A stretch of DNA of 64,000 nucleotides from Protopterus annectens (Eukaryota > Chordata > Ceratodontiformes > Protopteridae): NCBI RefSeq assembly GCF_019279795.1, contig NC_056731.1:868202052-868266051 (forward strand), in the 5' to 3' direction. The notes beneath the pieces are model-generated. The model worked only from the letters and a program-made list of their open reading frames with translations. It did no database searches and had not been told where the DNA came from. The position numbers and the translations under genes are program-made. Below are positions 52,855-63,864 of this stretch, piece after piece. Every line of letters starts with the position of its first letter. Within the stretch, counting starts at the first letter, position 1.

Positions 52855-54345
52855 ACTTTTCCTGGTACCCAGAAAAGACGATTCATGGCGTCCTATCCTA
52901 GACCTGTCTACTCTAAACACCTTTTTGGAGATTCCAAAATTCAAGATGCTGACTCTTCACCAATTACTTCCTATGCTAGGCAAAGATGCCTGGTTGGCAA
53001 CACTAGATTTAAAAGAAGCATACCTGCACATCCCAGTCAGGGAGTCTTGCAGAAGATACCTACGCTTCAAAGCAGGCTACATGCGCTATCAGTTCTCTGC
53101 ACTGCTCTTTGACTTCTCTACTGCGCCCAGGGTATTCACAAAGTGCATAGCTCCAGTTATTGCATTTTGCAGGCAAAGAAATATTGAAATATACCCATAC
53201 CTGTATGATTGTCTAATTCAGGCAGAAAACCAGGACGTACTTTTGAATCCTCTGACCTTTTGTACAAAGGGTTCTAACTTGTCTGGAGTACACCATAAAC
53301 GAAAAGAAATCGCAACTGGTACTTTGTCAACAAATTATATTCCTAGGAGCAAGCTTGAATACAACTTCCCAGATGGCTTACCTCACGCCAGAGAAACAAA
53401 TTCATTTGACAACCTACTTCAAACAAGTGGCGACAGAAACCCTGCTATCTGCAAGACAAATACTGCAGGCCGTGTGGTTCATGACCTCCTGCATTCTTCT
53501 AATTCCATATGCAAGATTGCATATGAGGAAACTACAGTGGTATTTAAAAAGCCTATGGTGTCAACATTCTCAGGACCTAGAAACAATGATTCCTATCATA
53601 CCTTGCCTACGTCTAGAGTTCCTTTGGTGGGCAGAGGCCTGCCACCAAAACAAGGGATTACCTTTTACACCACCCCCTGTCGCCCAAACCCTAACAGACT
53701 GACTATGCATGGGGGGCTCACCTGGCAGGGGGAGGTGCATTCAGGGCAAATAGAACCCAAGTCAAATGCACCTGCATATCAATCAAAAAGAAATGTTAGC
53801 TGTACAGAATGCTCGGACAGCATTCAAGGACCACATTCTTCCAGGACAACTAATGGTAAAGACGGACAACACCACTGTTTTGTGGTACATAAACAAGCAA
53901 GGGGGTACACATTCTTACCCCCTCTGCAGACTAGCCTTGGCATTGTGGAACACAACCTTGAGCTACCAAGTGCACCTACAAGCTCAATTCCTGCTAGGAA
54001 AACTAAATACACTGGCAGCCGGACTAAGCAGAAACCACATGGACCCACATGAGTTGAAACTGGATCCAAGGACATTCAACATGTTGACAAGCAAATGGGG
54101 GAGCCCAGATATAGACCTGTTTGCCTCTCCCCAGAACTACCAGTTGGACAAATTTTGCACAAGGACTCTCCGCAACCAAGCCTGGAAAGTGGATGCTCTG
54201 TCCTTCAGCTGGAAAAACCTACCAGTCTATGCCCCCCCCCCCCCGCCTCTGCCTCTGCTCTCTAAAGTAATACTAAAAATCAAACGGGACAAACTAAGGA
54301 TGATTTTGATTGCTCCAGACTGGCCACGCTAACACTGGTGTACCC
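52855..54345 (+). pseudogene. DIRS-A2 pol (RT to Dam-like), broken
   Basis: The RT has RRFMASYPRP-region text in the shifted frame. In the pol frame it reads FKMLTLHQLLPMLGKDAWLA, TLDLKEAYLHIPV (about 52940-53040), QFSALLFDFSTAPRVFTKC (changed from LPFGLS) and YPYLYDCL, where the first catalytic Asp is Tyr (about 53190-53215). RNase H has lost part of the DASDY block near 53690. DNTTVLWYINKQGGTH is at 53865-53912. The Dam-like part SPDIDLFASPQNYQL, LSFSWKN, a C10 run, then ILIAPDWPR is open in 53766-54332. Confidence 0.85.
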
Positions 54346-54379
54346 CCTTCTGCACAGTGTGTCACGGTTATCTCCATGG

Positions 54380-55549
54380 CACCTGCCTTAGACTCCTTCC
54401 CTGCTGTGTCAGCAGGAGAACCAGATTCTGCACCCTCAGCTTCTAACACTGAACCTTGCAGCCTGGCTAATTACTTATTCTCTCCTTTACCATCCCTTAG
54501 CATACCTGCGATGGGTATCATTTTAGAGGCAAGGAGGCCTAGTACTTGAAAATCTTATGCTGAAAAATGGAAAAGATTCGGTGCCTGGAACTCATCTCAA
54601 GGGATGAGCACAGCAGTGCCCAGAACTCATCTCAAGGGATGAGCACAGCAGTGCCCAGTTTACCTCAGATTTTACAATACTTAACTGAGATGCTTCATAA
54701 GGGCCTGTCTTTTTCCTCCATTAAAATCCACACCTCAGCCGTTTCAGCTCATAACACAGAACCCCCCGCTTCTCTTATCCACTGCTCAAGCAGTTCCTCA
54801 GAGGGGCCAAAAATTTGAGACCACCCAGGAGAGCTCCAACCCCCGCCTGGGACCTTAACTTTGTCTTGGAGAAACTCACTCTACCTCCTTTCGAGCCAGC
54901 TGCTACTGTAGACTTAAAATTTCTTTCTTGGAAAACAGCTTTCCTCTTGGCAATCACTTCAGCTAGAAGGGTATCTGAATTACAAGCCCTTATGGCAGTG
55001 GAGCCTTTCATCATCTTTCATGTGGACAGGGTGTCCCTCAGAACCAATCCATCCTTCATGCCCAAGGTGGCATCCAGTGTGGCTCTTAATCAGTCCATTC
55101 ATTTTCCAACCCTCTTTCCCAATCCACAGAATAAAGGGGAACGGATACTGCATTCCTTAGATGTGCAGACAGCTTAGATTCTACTTGGACAGGACTAAAC
55201 CTCAAAGAAAATCTGAACAACTGCTGATGGCATTTGCCACAGGGGCAGAGAGGGGAAGGCTATTTCAAATCAAACCATTTCTAAATGGATAAGCCATTGC
55301 ATTCATTTGTGCTGTAAGCACCATGGAAAACCTATCCCCCAGGGGATCGGACCTCACTCCCCCAGGGCTGCATCTACCTCTACAGCCTTTCACAGAGGTG
55401 TCCCTACAAGGGACATCCTAGAAGATGCTACCTGGAGTTCTGTACATACTTTCACCAAGCATTATCATTTGCCAATTTTCTCTAAATCCAGAGCTGGCTT
55501 TGCCACTGCAGTCGTGCAGGGCCTTATAGCTGGCCCTAATGCTTTCTGA
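54380..55549 (+). pseudogene. DIRS-A2 tyrosine recombinase, broken
   Basis: The N-terminal part is broken by a TGA at 54547 (ACTTGAAAA where others have ACTAGAAAA) and by a 35-bp tandem duplication. Blocks kept are PAWDLNFVLEKLTLPPFEPA (about 54843-54905), SARRVSELQALMAVEPFIIF (catalytic Arg), FMPKVASSVALNQSIHFPT and TWSSVHTFTKHYHLP with the Tyr (about 55431-55475). H-x-x-R has become HSPRAAS (about 55356). Frameshifts near 55170 and 55250. Confidence 0.83.
54589..54658 (+). repeat. 35-bp tandem duplication
   Basis: AACTCATCTCAAGGGATGAG and CACAGCAGTGCCCAG are repeated perfectly at 54589-54623 and 54624-54658, shifting the YR frame. Confidence 0.95.
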
Positions 55550-55580
55550 ATTCCTCCTCCCAACCATAGCTCTGGGAATC

Positions 55581-56056
55581 TACCCAAATGTAATGACTGC
55601 AACAGTGAAACACAAAAAACAATAGTACAGTTGTGTACACTTACCATAAATGTAGATGTTAGAGTGTATTCACTGTTGCAGTCTTGGTTAGCCTCCCTCC
55701 AGCACACTAACTTCTTTTGGCTATACCTCTACTTTCCTTTATTATGCTTAAAAGCCTTTTTGGTGTATTAGCTTTTTTGTTGGAGGTATATCTTTGTACT
55801 TTTATATTTAATTGCTTCCCATTAGGGGGGCACCTGACATCTGGGGCAAGAAAAACCTGATGTAATGGCATTGGCTGCATGTTTTATACCTCTGACGACC
55901 GGACGTCATGAAAGAAGGGACAGCAACTGACGCAGGACCCAAGACTTTGTTAATCAGGCTGACCGAGAGCTACCTGCAAGCAGATAACCCAAATGTAATG
56001 ACTGCAACAGTGAATCTCTAACATCTACATTTATGGTAAGTGTACACAACTGTACT
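55581..56056. repeat. ICR (55581-55690) and right ITR (55845-56056), A2
   Basis: The ICR switches from left-end to right-end complement at AAT/AGTACAG (55623/55624). The ITR ends in CACAACTGTACT at 56056 and keeps an inverted TTTTATACC near 55880. Confidence 0.85.
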
Positions 56057-56392
56057 TTTCCTTCCCTCCAGACCCCCTTATATCCTCTTCCCCTAGGGGG
56101 ACCTAAGCTTCCCACAGTGGCTTTTAGCCACCAGGACCTCTCTACCTAATTTCCTTGTGATTCTAACGGGTTAGGGCAAGAAAAACTGATGTAATTACGT
56201 CAGCTGCCGTGCTTTATAGCACTGACGACCTGACGTCAGACTACAGGCGACTGTAGCTGATGCAGGAAAAACATTGACTCTGGTATTCGGGCCGGCTGAG
56301 GGCTACCACAGCAGGGAAAACCCACAGGTGATGACTGCAACATTAAATACACTCTAACATCTGCATTTATAGTAAGTGTACACAACTTTACT
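56057..56392 (+). mobile_element. Older DIRS-A2 right terminal remnant
   Basis: A diverged right ITR (56174-56392) ends AACTTTACT, followed by TT. The 56057-56173 part is the post-ICR region of the same older element, into which the 52.85-56.06 kb copy inserted. TTTATAGCACTGACGACC takes the place of the TATA/CRE block. Confidence 0.75.
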
Positions 56393-57180
56393 TTCATTAC
56401 AGGAGCAAAAACAGTGACTCTTTTATTCCCCTGTGAGGGAGAGATGATCACTTTGCCATCAGTGGGTTAGGCCTTGGAGTCTCCTTGCCCCAGGAGCTCT
56501 TAACATCCTTCTGTAGCTAGGCATGCTGTCACTGCCAGTGCGGGGGGGGGGGGGGGGGCTATGCCGGCTGTCTCTCATGATTGCCTCCTGACCTACTGTG
56601 ATGCACTGCAGCAGCATCTCTCTTTGGGCATTGGTTCAGTGAGTTGCACCTTCCCCAGTTCCCACTGGGAATTGTCCCAAGTGCCAGCCAAGCCACCTCC
56701 CTCTCCTATGATGTCTGCAGCTTACTGCTATCCTCCCTGCTTGCTGTTTTCAGTTTCCATGCCCACTAATCAAAGACCAGTCATCTGGGTTGCAGTTATA
56801 GCCTTATTCCTCTGTGCCATTTGAGGGAAGGTAATTTTGAATGGATGGAAGAGTATAAACTGACTGGCATTTTGCGTGTAATTACTTGATGTTAATCATT
56901 TTGATCACTGCTCCAGTAGTCTTGACAAGACATAACCGATATACCAAAGGATGTAATGGTGGGCCAGCTTTGAAGCTTCTGGGCAGCTTCCACATGCCTA
57001 AACTATTAGTCATCTGCAGCTGAGTTGACTAAAAAGACACGTTTGGGCACCAACCCTTCAGAGCTTTTCTGCTGCTGAAGGGTATGCTTCTCTTGGGCTT
57101 AACAGTCGACTTGTGCTGCTCCTTTGCTGGGCAGGTAAATTCCCTTTGGGGGGTGGGGCGGACATTACCTTTTCTTAATT
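56393..57180. other. Spacer, no gene recognised
   Basis: About 790 bp without a recognisable domain. It contains a G17 run at 56542-56558. The 87-codon open stretch at 56561-56824 has no family I can name. Confidence 0.5.
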
Positions 57181-57480
57181 TTGTTTTTCAACATGTTAAC
57201 AAGCAAATGGAGTCCAGATATAGACCTGTTTGCCTCCCCACAGAACTATCATTTGGACAAATTTTGCACAAGGACTCCCCACAAACAAGCTTGGAAAGTG
57301 GGTGCTCTGTCCTTCAGCTGGAAAAAACGATCAGTCTATGCCTTTCCTCCTCTGCCTCTGCTCTCCAAAGTACTACTAAAAGATCAAACAAGACAAAGCA
57401 AGAACGATTTTGATTGTACCAGACTAGCCACGCCAACACTGGCACCCCCTCTTGCGCAGTGTCACTGTTGGCCCCATGGC
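57181..57480 (+). pseudogene. Dam-like domain remnant (A2 pol)
   Basis: SPDIDLFASPQNYHLDKFCT, AWKVGALSFSWKK, YAFPPLPLLSKVL (about 57190-57375), then a one-base insertion. The GALSFSW/FPPL spacing equals that of the other copies. There is no RT or RNase H in this copy. Confidence 0.8.
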
Positions 57481-57559
57481 ACCTGCCTCAGACTCCTACC
57501 CTGTTGTCTCAGCAGGGGAACCAAATTCTGCTCCCTCAGTTTCAAACACTGAACCTAGC

Positions 57560-58604
57560 AGCCTGGCTAATTACCTAACCTCTCCTTTACCATCTCTCAG
57601 TAAACCAGTGATTGATATCATTTTAGAGGCAAGGAGGCCTAGTACTAAGAAATCTTATGCTGAAAAATGGAAAAGGTTCCCTGCCCGGAACCAGTCTCAA
57701 GGGATGAGCACAGCAGTGCCCAATTTTCCTCCTATTTTGCCATACTTAACTGAGATGCTTCACAAGGGCCTGTCTTTCTCCTCCATCAAAATTCACGCCT
57801 CAGCTATTTCGACTCAATATAACACAGAACCTCCCCTCTTTTCTCATCCACTGCTCAAGCAGTTCCTGAGAGAGGCCAAAAATTTAAGACTACCCAGGAG
57901 AGCCCCAACCCCAGCCTGGGACCTTAACTTTGTATTGGAGAAACTCACTCTTCCTCCTTTCGATTCAGCTGCTACTGCAGATTTAAAATTCCTTTCTTGG
58001 AAAACAGCTTTCCTTTTAGCAATACCTTCAGCATGAAGGGAATCTGAATTACAGGTCCTTATGGCAGTAGAGCCTTTCATTGTCTTTCATGTGGACAGGG
58101 TGTCCCTCAGGACCAATCCCTCTTTTATGCCCAAGGTGGTATCCAGTGTGGCCTTTAATCAGGCCATTCATCTGCCAACCTTCTTTCCTAATCCACAGAA
58201 CAAAGGGGAATGGATACTGCACTCCTTAGATGTGCGCAGACAACTTAGATTCTACTTGGACAGGACTAAACCGCAAAGGAAATCTGAACTGCTGGTGGCA
58301 TTTGCTGCAGGGGCAGAGGAGAAGGTGATTTCAAAGCAAATGGATAGGCCATTGCATTCTTTTCTGCTATAAGCACCGTGGAAAACCTATTCCACAGGGG
58401 ATCAGACCCCACTCAACCAGGGCTGGATCTTCCTCTACAGCCTTTCTCAGAGGCGTCCGTACCAGGGACATCCTAGAAGCTGCTACCTGGAGTTCTGTAC
58501 TTAATTTCACCAAGCATTACCATCTGCCAGTTTTCTCTAAATCCAGAGCCGACTTTTTCTGTGTGGTCTTGCAGGGCCTCATTGCTGGTCTTAATGCTAT
58601 CTAA
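57560..58604 (+). pseudogene. DIRS-A2 tyrosine recombinase, broken
   Basis: The frame is open at 57452-58036 and includes VIDIILEARRPSTKKSYAEK, PAWDLNFVLEKLTLPPFDSA (about 57915-57975) and SWKTAFLLAIPSA, then a TGA in place of the catalytic Arg codon region (ATGAAGG for AGAAGG, about 58032-58040). It continues with MAVEPFIVFHVDRVSLRTN, a deletion in the QTISKW block near 58340 and HSTRAGSSSTAFLRGV-like text (about 58412-58460), ending with TWSSVL where others have TWSSVH. The catalytic Arg is lost, so it is inactive. Confidence 0.83.
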
Positions 58605-58636
58605 ATTCCTCCTCCCATCCTTAGCTTTGGGAATCT

Positions 58637-59109
58637 ACCCAAATGTGATGACTGCAACAGTGAAACATGAAGAACATAGTACAGTTGTGTACACTTACCA
58701 TAAATGTAGATGTTAGAGTGTATTCACAGTGGCAGTCCTGGTTACCCTCCCTCCAGCCCTCTTACTACGTTTGGCTATTCCTCTACTTTCCTTTACTATG
58801 CTTAAAACCTTTTTGGTGTATTTGCTTTTTTGTTAGAGGTATATCCTTCTATTTTTATAGATTTAATTGCTTGCCATTAGGGGGGCACCTGACATCTGGG
58901 GCAAGAAAAACTGATGGAATGGCGTCGGCTGCATGTTTTATACCCCTGACCTGACGTCATGGAAGAAGAGACCTCAACCGACACAGGACCCAAGACTTTG
59001 TTAATCGGGCAGACTGAGGGCTACTGCAAGCAGATATCCCAGATGTGATGACTGCAACAGTGAATACACTCCAACATCTACATTTATGGTAAGTGTACAC
59101 AACTGTACT
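58637..59109. repeat. ICR (58637-58745) and right ITR (58900-59109), A2
   Basis: ICR with CCCAAATGTGATGACTGCAA then AACATAGTACAGTTGTG. The right ITR ends in CACAACTGTACT. An inverted TTTTATACC remains near 58938-58946. Confidence 0.85.
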
Positions 59110-60130
59110 TTCTGCCCTGTCAGAGAAGTGGCAGCCATCGAAATGCAGAAGGTGTTAGCAAGTAGTCATCCAGGAGGTCCAACCAGACCAAAACAGGATT
59201 AGTTGTCTACTCAAAGTTCTTTTTGTTTCCAAAGCAAAAAAAGGGCCTCAAGCTAAATCTGGTTTTGAGCAAGTTGAATAGCTTCTGTAGTAGACCAATT
59301 TGCAGTTGGTCTTGGTGCAGTCCATTTTACCTCCTGTTGAAGGATGACTGGATGTGCCCAATTCTTCTCAAGGATGCCTGCCATCATATAAAGATTGAGT
59401 TGGTCCAGAAGATTTATATGCTTCCAGCTGGGGGGGGCCAGTCATTACCAGTTCAGACCTACTAATATTTGGTCTCACTACTGTCCCCTGGTTCAAGTGT
59501 ATGGCGGTGGTAGTAGCCTGGCTCAGGTTGCAAGAGTTCCAGGCCTTCCCCATCTGGATAACTGACTCCAAACTTTGCTATGAGAGCATCCCTAGTCCTG
59601 GTCAGGGACACCTTGCCCTACTGTGATAACCAAGGCACTAAACTTTACTGCCAAAAGTATAGTCTCAATCCAGTTTTTTATTTGGCGTGTGCAGGTTGCC
59701 ATTTGGACGTAGTATCCCAGATTGCCAAACTTTTCAGAGTCCAGAATATGGAACCATCAGGATTTGGTAGGTTTCCTTGATTGTTTACAGAAAACTGCCA
59801 GCATGTCTTGTTCTCAGGATCTTGGGTTACATGGCTACTGTCATTTGTTTGGTCACCTTGGCTGGGTATCACATGAGGACATTGCAGTGGACTCTGGCGG
59901 TAGAGTGGTCTTACTTTAACACTTCCAGTGGACTTTCAAGTTTTTCTGACCAGTATTTTTGTCGAGATCAGATCAAGCGGTGGTTGAAGTCTCCCTTAGT
60001 GTCCACAGGGAGACCTTGTATGTTTTTCCCCACCTCAGGCTACAGTCACGACAGACATCTCTCTTCTGGGATCGGTGGGGGGCACATTACAAAGAGTTCT
60101 CCTGTCCAAATAAACTCTCAATTGCCCAAG
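59110..60130 (+). pseudogene. Family C RT / RNase H remnant
   Basis: FFLFPKQKK (59218 on) corresponds to the FLVPKK block, DDWMCPILLKDACHHIKIE (about 59345-59400) to NWMCSIELQDAYYHIKMD and GQSLPVQTY to the LPFG region. The catalytic YLDD box is degraded. LGYMATVICLVTLAGYHMRT (about 59823-59880) is the RT thumb equivalent of MASCIILIPHARLHM. The RNase H start is ATVTTDISLL. Many stops occur. Confidence 0.68.
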
Positions 60131-60249
60131 TCCTAAAGAAAATCTAAACAGTTATATTCTCGGAGTCTGTTGGGTGCTCCGTATCTGAGATTACTATGTC
60201 CAAATTGTTTTCAGATTTGTATTTCGGTCTGTATGATTTGAAGCGAAAG

Positions 60250-60455
60250 TCTTTCCATCACGAACCCAAAGGTCATTGTACTAGAGCTATGGCTACTTTA
60301 ATACTTTCTCTCTAGAACTGCTTTGGATGACATTTGTGCAGCTCCAAGTTGGGTGGGTCATCACATGTTCATGTCCCACTTTAAATTGGATATCCAGTCT
60401 AGGTCTAGAACTTCATTTGTTTCCACCGTGTTGTACAGTATCCTTCCTTGAGACC
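60250..60455 (+). pseudogene. Family C tyrosine recombinase C-terminal remnant
   Basis: PKGHCTRAMATL (about 60265-60300) is the H-x-x-R block, with CTR in place of STR. After a short frame loss come DDICAAPSWVGHHMFMSHFK (about 60328-60386) and SRSRTSFVSTVLYSIL (about 60400-60448). The position of the nucleophilic Tyr after SH reads Phe. Upstream YR blocks are deleted. Confidence 0.7.
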
Positions 60456-62039
60456 GTCCTAGGATGTTCAGTGGCCGGGAACTCTGTCCCAAAGATGGAA
60501 CCCAGACTGAAGACATCGGATATGAAAATTATGTACTCACTGTAGCAGTAGATCTGTGTTTGTTTCACTCGGTGTTCCTCCTCCCACCTGCCCCACCTTT
60601 TTGGCTGTTTTATTCCAGGGATGACCTCTTATCTTGGGGTCCTTGGCTTTGTCTTTTCTCCCTTTTGGGAACTAGTTCCAAACAATTAAATAGAAAAAAA
60701 AGAGTGGCAAACTAGAGCTAAGGTGGCTCTAGTGGAGCAGGGGGTTATGGGTAGAGGAGGCGGAGCTTGTCAGATTGAAGTCTTGCAAGTTTGTTTGCAT
60801 TTAATCCAGGTCAGATCCGATACATCACAGGTTGAGCCAGGCAAACTGACAACATGGGTCTGTCATTATGGTGAGTACATAACTTTTTTTTTTTTTTTTT
60901 TACCCTGTTAAGTACTACTGACTGTCTTAGATGGGCAGTTTAGTCCTACTGATGTCAGGGGCTCAGCAGCTGCTATAAACGAGACAGAGTGCTGTAAAAC
61001 TGTTTTTCACTTTTTTTTTTTTTATTGCAGAGAGGAGGAGAACTTGCACTGATTTACATCTGTTTCCAGTGTAGCTATGCCTTTCATAGCAAAACAAAGT
61101 AATTAGATCAGTTTGGTTCAAAGACAGTTGTCACCTCTTCTGACAGATTTACACAAGCAGCATTGCAGTACTGAAATGCTAAGCTTTCATTGTCTGTTTT
61201 ATACTACTTAATATTATAAATATAGTATCAAAGATTTCTGTGATATTTAGAGAAGTCAGAAAATGTTTTCTTAGTGTCAGTGCATTTGCCATTTTCTTGA
61301 ACACTCCTCCACCCAGACAGAACTGCTCAAATCTTGAAAGCTCTGCAGGAAGAATAGTGGCAACCCAATCGACTAGTTGCACTGATGATGTTTATAAGAT
61401 GGTCTTTTATGCTTGCTTATGACATCCTTCCAGAGGGGGGTGCATGTTTGGTGTACAGATCCATGAGAAGAGACCTCGCCTATTGACTCGAGTTCACCTT
61501 AGACAACTGGAGTGTTTGAGCATCTTCTGTTCTGTTAAGGAAATGTGACCACTGACAACCACCACGATATACAGCAGAATTTAATGTAGCATGTGTGCTA
61601 TGTTTCCCTTTCATTAAAAACATTTGGAAAAGGAAATGTAGTTTATGTATACGTGTGTGTGTGTAATCGAGTAGTGAGATTTGTAGAATGATTTTGCGCT
61701 AATCTAAATCATTAGATGAGTAGAGAAACAGGAAAATATAGAAAATTCAATGCCACAAGGTATCTCTACCTCAGGAAAGAAGTTGGTCAAATTTAAGGAA
61801 TAGAAAGTTTGTTGTAGTTTGTTGACTTAACTTAGTAAGGGGAAAACGTGAAATTAGTTATAAATTGGAAAGTAATGAAGAATTTTCTGTAACATTTGGG
61901 GTGGGGGGGGGGGTCTTTCCAGTGCCGGCACTGGGGGAACAGAATATCTTCTAAGTCCCATTTTTTGCAGCAGCAGCTGTCACTTACACCTGATCATCAA
62001 GGTATCTCTAAATGCAGTGACAGTGTTAACACCTCAGGA

Positions 62040-62041
<2 letters not shown>

Positions 62042-62128
<87 letters not shown>
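62042..62128. repeat. (GT)n microsatellite
   Basis: About 43 uninterrupted GT units. Confidence 0.98.
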
Positions 62129-62129
<1 letters not shown>

Positions 62130-62483
62130 TCTGTCAGCTTATCTTGGACTGCAAAGGGATACTTTGAACAAAGACCTGAGGTTTGCGTAGCCACTTTTTT
62201 GGAAGCAGTTCTATAACTGCTTAGTATGATGTCTAACAGTTCTGTTGTGCACACGTGAGGTTTTTTTTTTTTGTTTTTAGTTCTGAGGTGGAAATTTTTA
62301 AGTTAGCATACCGTTTTCCACACTATCTTTACTACCTTGTAGTGTAATGACACATTAAATCAAGTTAAACTGCCGGTTTAAAATATTTAATTGATTCATT
62401 TGGGCAAGTACAATACCCATTTTGGTAATACTTTCAGTCAAACACACAGCGATAACCCTTGACACTAAAATAACTCCAAAGAA

Positions 62484-62573
62484 CCAAAAAGCCTCCGAGT
62501 GAGCAGCCTGCCAAACAAGAACGGCCCAGACTCAGAATTTGGTTGGTAGGCTGTTCACCAGGAGGCTTTTTGG
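62484..62573 (+). other. Imperfect hairpin, 31-bp stem, 28-nt loop
   Basis: CCAAAAAGCCTCCGAGTGAG and on (62484-62514) pairs with 62543-62573, ending GGAGGCTTTTTGG. It has 27 Watson-Crick pairs, two G-U pairs and two mismatches (G-A, A-C). The size and shape fit a microRNA precursor or a tiny inverted-repeat element. Expression is unknown. Confidence 0.8.
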
Positions 62574-63444
62574 CAATACTGTAAACAACTGAAGTATTCC
62601 CTTATGAATTAATTTGATTTTTACTAGTTGCTTGCTAATCATGGATTTCAAGCCATTTAGTGTGTTTTGTCATTTTGATAGCAACTTGAGTTACTTAAAT
62701 ATTTTGGCATTTACTTTGCCATTTGACTACAGAAATGACCAAAAAGGGTTTCAGTACTAGCTTAATTAGCCAGTTAATAAATATCAAATTAAATAAGATG
62801 TTAAGAATAGGCTACCTACGTAGTTGTTTGCAACTGCTGACATGTCACAGACCAGGTAAGGAATATTCATACTGACTTAATTTTATCCTTTTGCATGGAT
62901 AACAGCAAAATGGAACTAGCCAAAAATGATTATCTTAACCAGTTTATAGTGATGCAGTGTAACTAATCATCACTGAATCAACACATTTACAACTAACTCT
63001 GCATTGTAAAATGGAGATATCAGACAACTGACGAGATTAGGTGGCTGTGCAGAGTATTTGGTGGGGTGTGATTCTCAAGATGTGTTTCAGAGCATGGGAA
63101 TTGTAATACCTGCGTTCTTGTTGGCACTGTCCATTTAGATGTAAGGTTATTACAAGTCCCTAGTGCTGTTTTCTGAGTGAAGTGGGAAATTGATCAGGTT
63201 AAATGACTTGGATGGCCTTGTCTTAAAAATGCAAGTTACCTGTTACTTTAACCTCTAAGCTATACCACCCATCAGGCATTTGGTAATGAACTTGGTAGTG
63301 AAACGTTTTTGCATGTTGTAATGGCTTTTTGTTGAGTCTTGTTTTGTCAGAAACCTCTCTAGATTCATTACAAAAAAAAGTTTATTTTTGAGGGTAGTTG
63401 GCATTTGTCTCCCATGTTGAATACTTAACGGTTATGTGACACTG

Positions 63445-63864
63445 TCAGTAGAAACAACTGTATTTTTCATACTGGATCATAACTTGTGTTCTGCGGGTGG
63501 AAAGAAGTACCTTTTTTGGAAATCCTTTTTTAATGGGCAACAGCTGGAGCAATAAATGCTGCACCACTGACATAAGAGTAAAGCCCTTATTACAACCCAA
63601 CAGACCTAGGTTGCTCCTGGCTTGGGTGCCTGAGAGTTTGGTAGGGCCATCTTGAAGGAGGTGGTACCAGATGGCTCCATTACTAGAGAGCAAGAAACAG
63701 TTGAATGGGTGGAGGCCAGTACGGGAGGTGAGCACAAGGTGGTGTTGGTAGCGCTTGTTGCTTATGCAAAGGGGTGTGTGCACTGAGGGAAGGACATATG
63801 CCATCCCTATGGTAATGTAGATACCCCCGTCACTACCCAAAGAATTCGTTAGGGGGGCCTTCAT
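63445..63864 (-). other. Unassigned open reading frame, 139 codons
   Basis: The longest open frame in the right flank. The translation has short hydrophobic runs, no recognised motif and no signal peptide or domain I can name. It may be part of an unknown repeat or a chance frame. There is no supporting splice or promoter context. Confidence 0.2.

Larger units (their letters stand above)
52851..56056 (+). mobile_element. DIRS-A2 copy, 3' part, inserted in an older element's post-ICR region
   Basis: It runs from the RT (GGAGACTTTTCCTGGTACC) to a right end at 56056 (GTACT), followed by TT. The flank TTTCCTTCCCTCCAG continues like the sequence just after an A2 ICR (GGTTACCCTCCCTCCAG), so the target was GTT inside an ICR. 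Its 5' half is not in the window. Confidence 0.87.
57181..59109 (+). mobile_element. DIRS-A2 copy, strongly 5'-truncated
   Basis: It starts within the Dam-like domain (FFNMLTSKWSPDIDLFASPQ) and runs through YR, ICR (58637-58745) and right ITR (58900-59109), ending GTACT at 59109 with TT following. It is inserted in a family C copy just upstream of that copy's RT. Confidence 0.87.
59110..60884 (+). mobile_element. DIRS-type copy (family C, copy 3), decayed
   Basis: RT N-terminal text (PVREVAAIEMQKVL, then FFLFPKQKKGLKLNLVLSKL) is followed by RT, a reduced RNase H (ATVTTDISLLG near 60045), YR C-terminus and right end AGTACATAACT (60884) before a T18 run. An ICR-like segment (AATTATGTACTCACTGTAGC, about 60527-60546) partly complements the right end (GTGAGTACATAACT). 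Confidence 0.72.

Noticed and set aside
62042..62254. Open frames of Val/Cys or Thr/His repeats on both strands
   Set aside because: They are translations of the (GT)n microsatellite.
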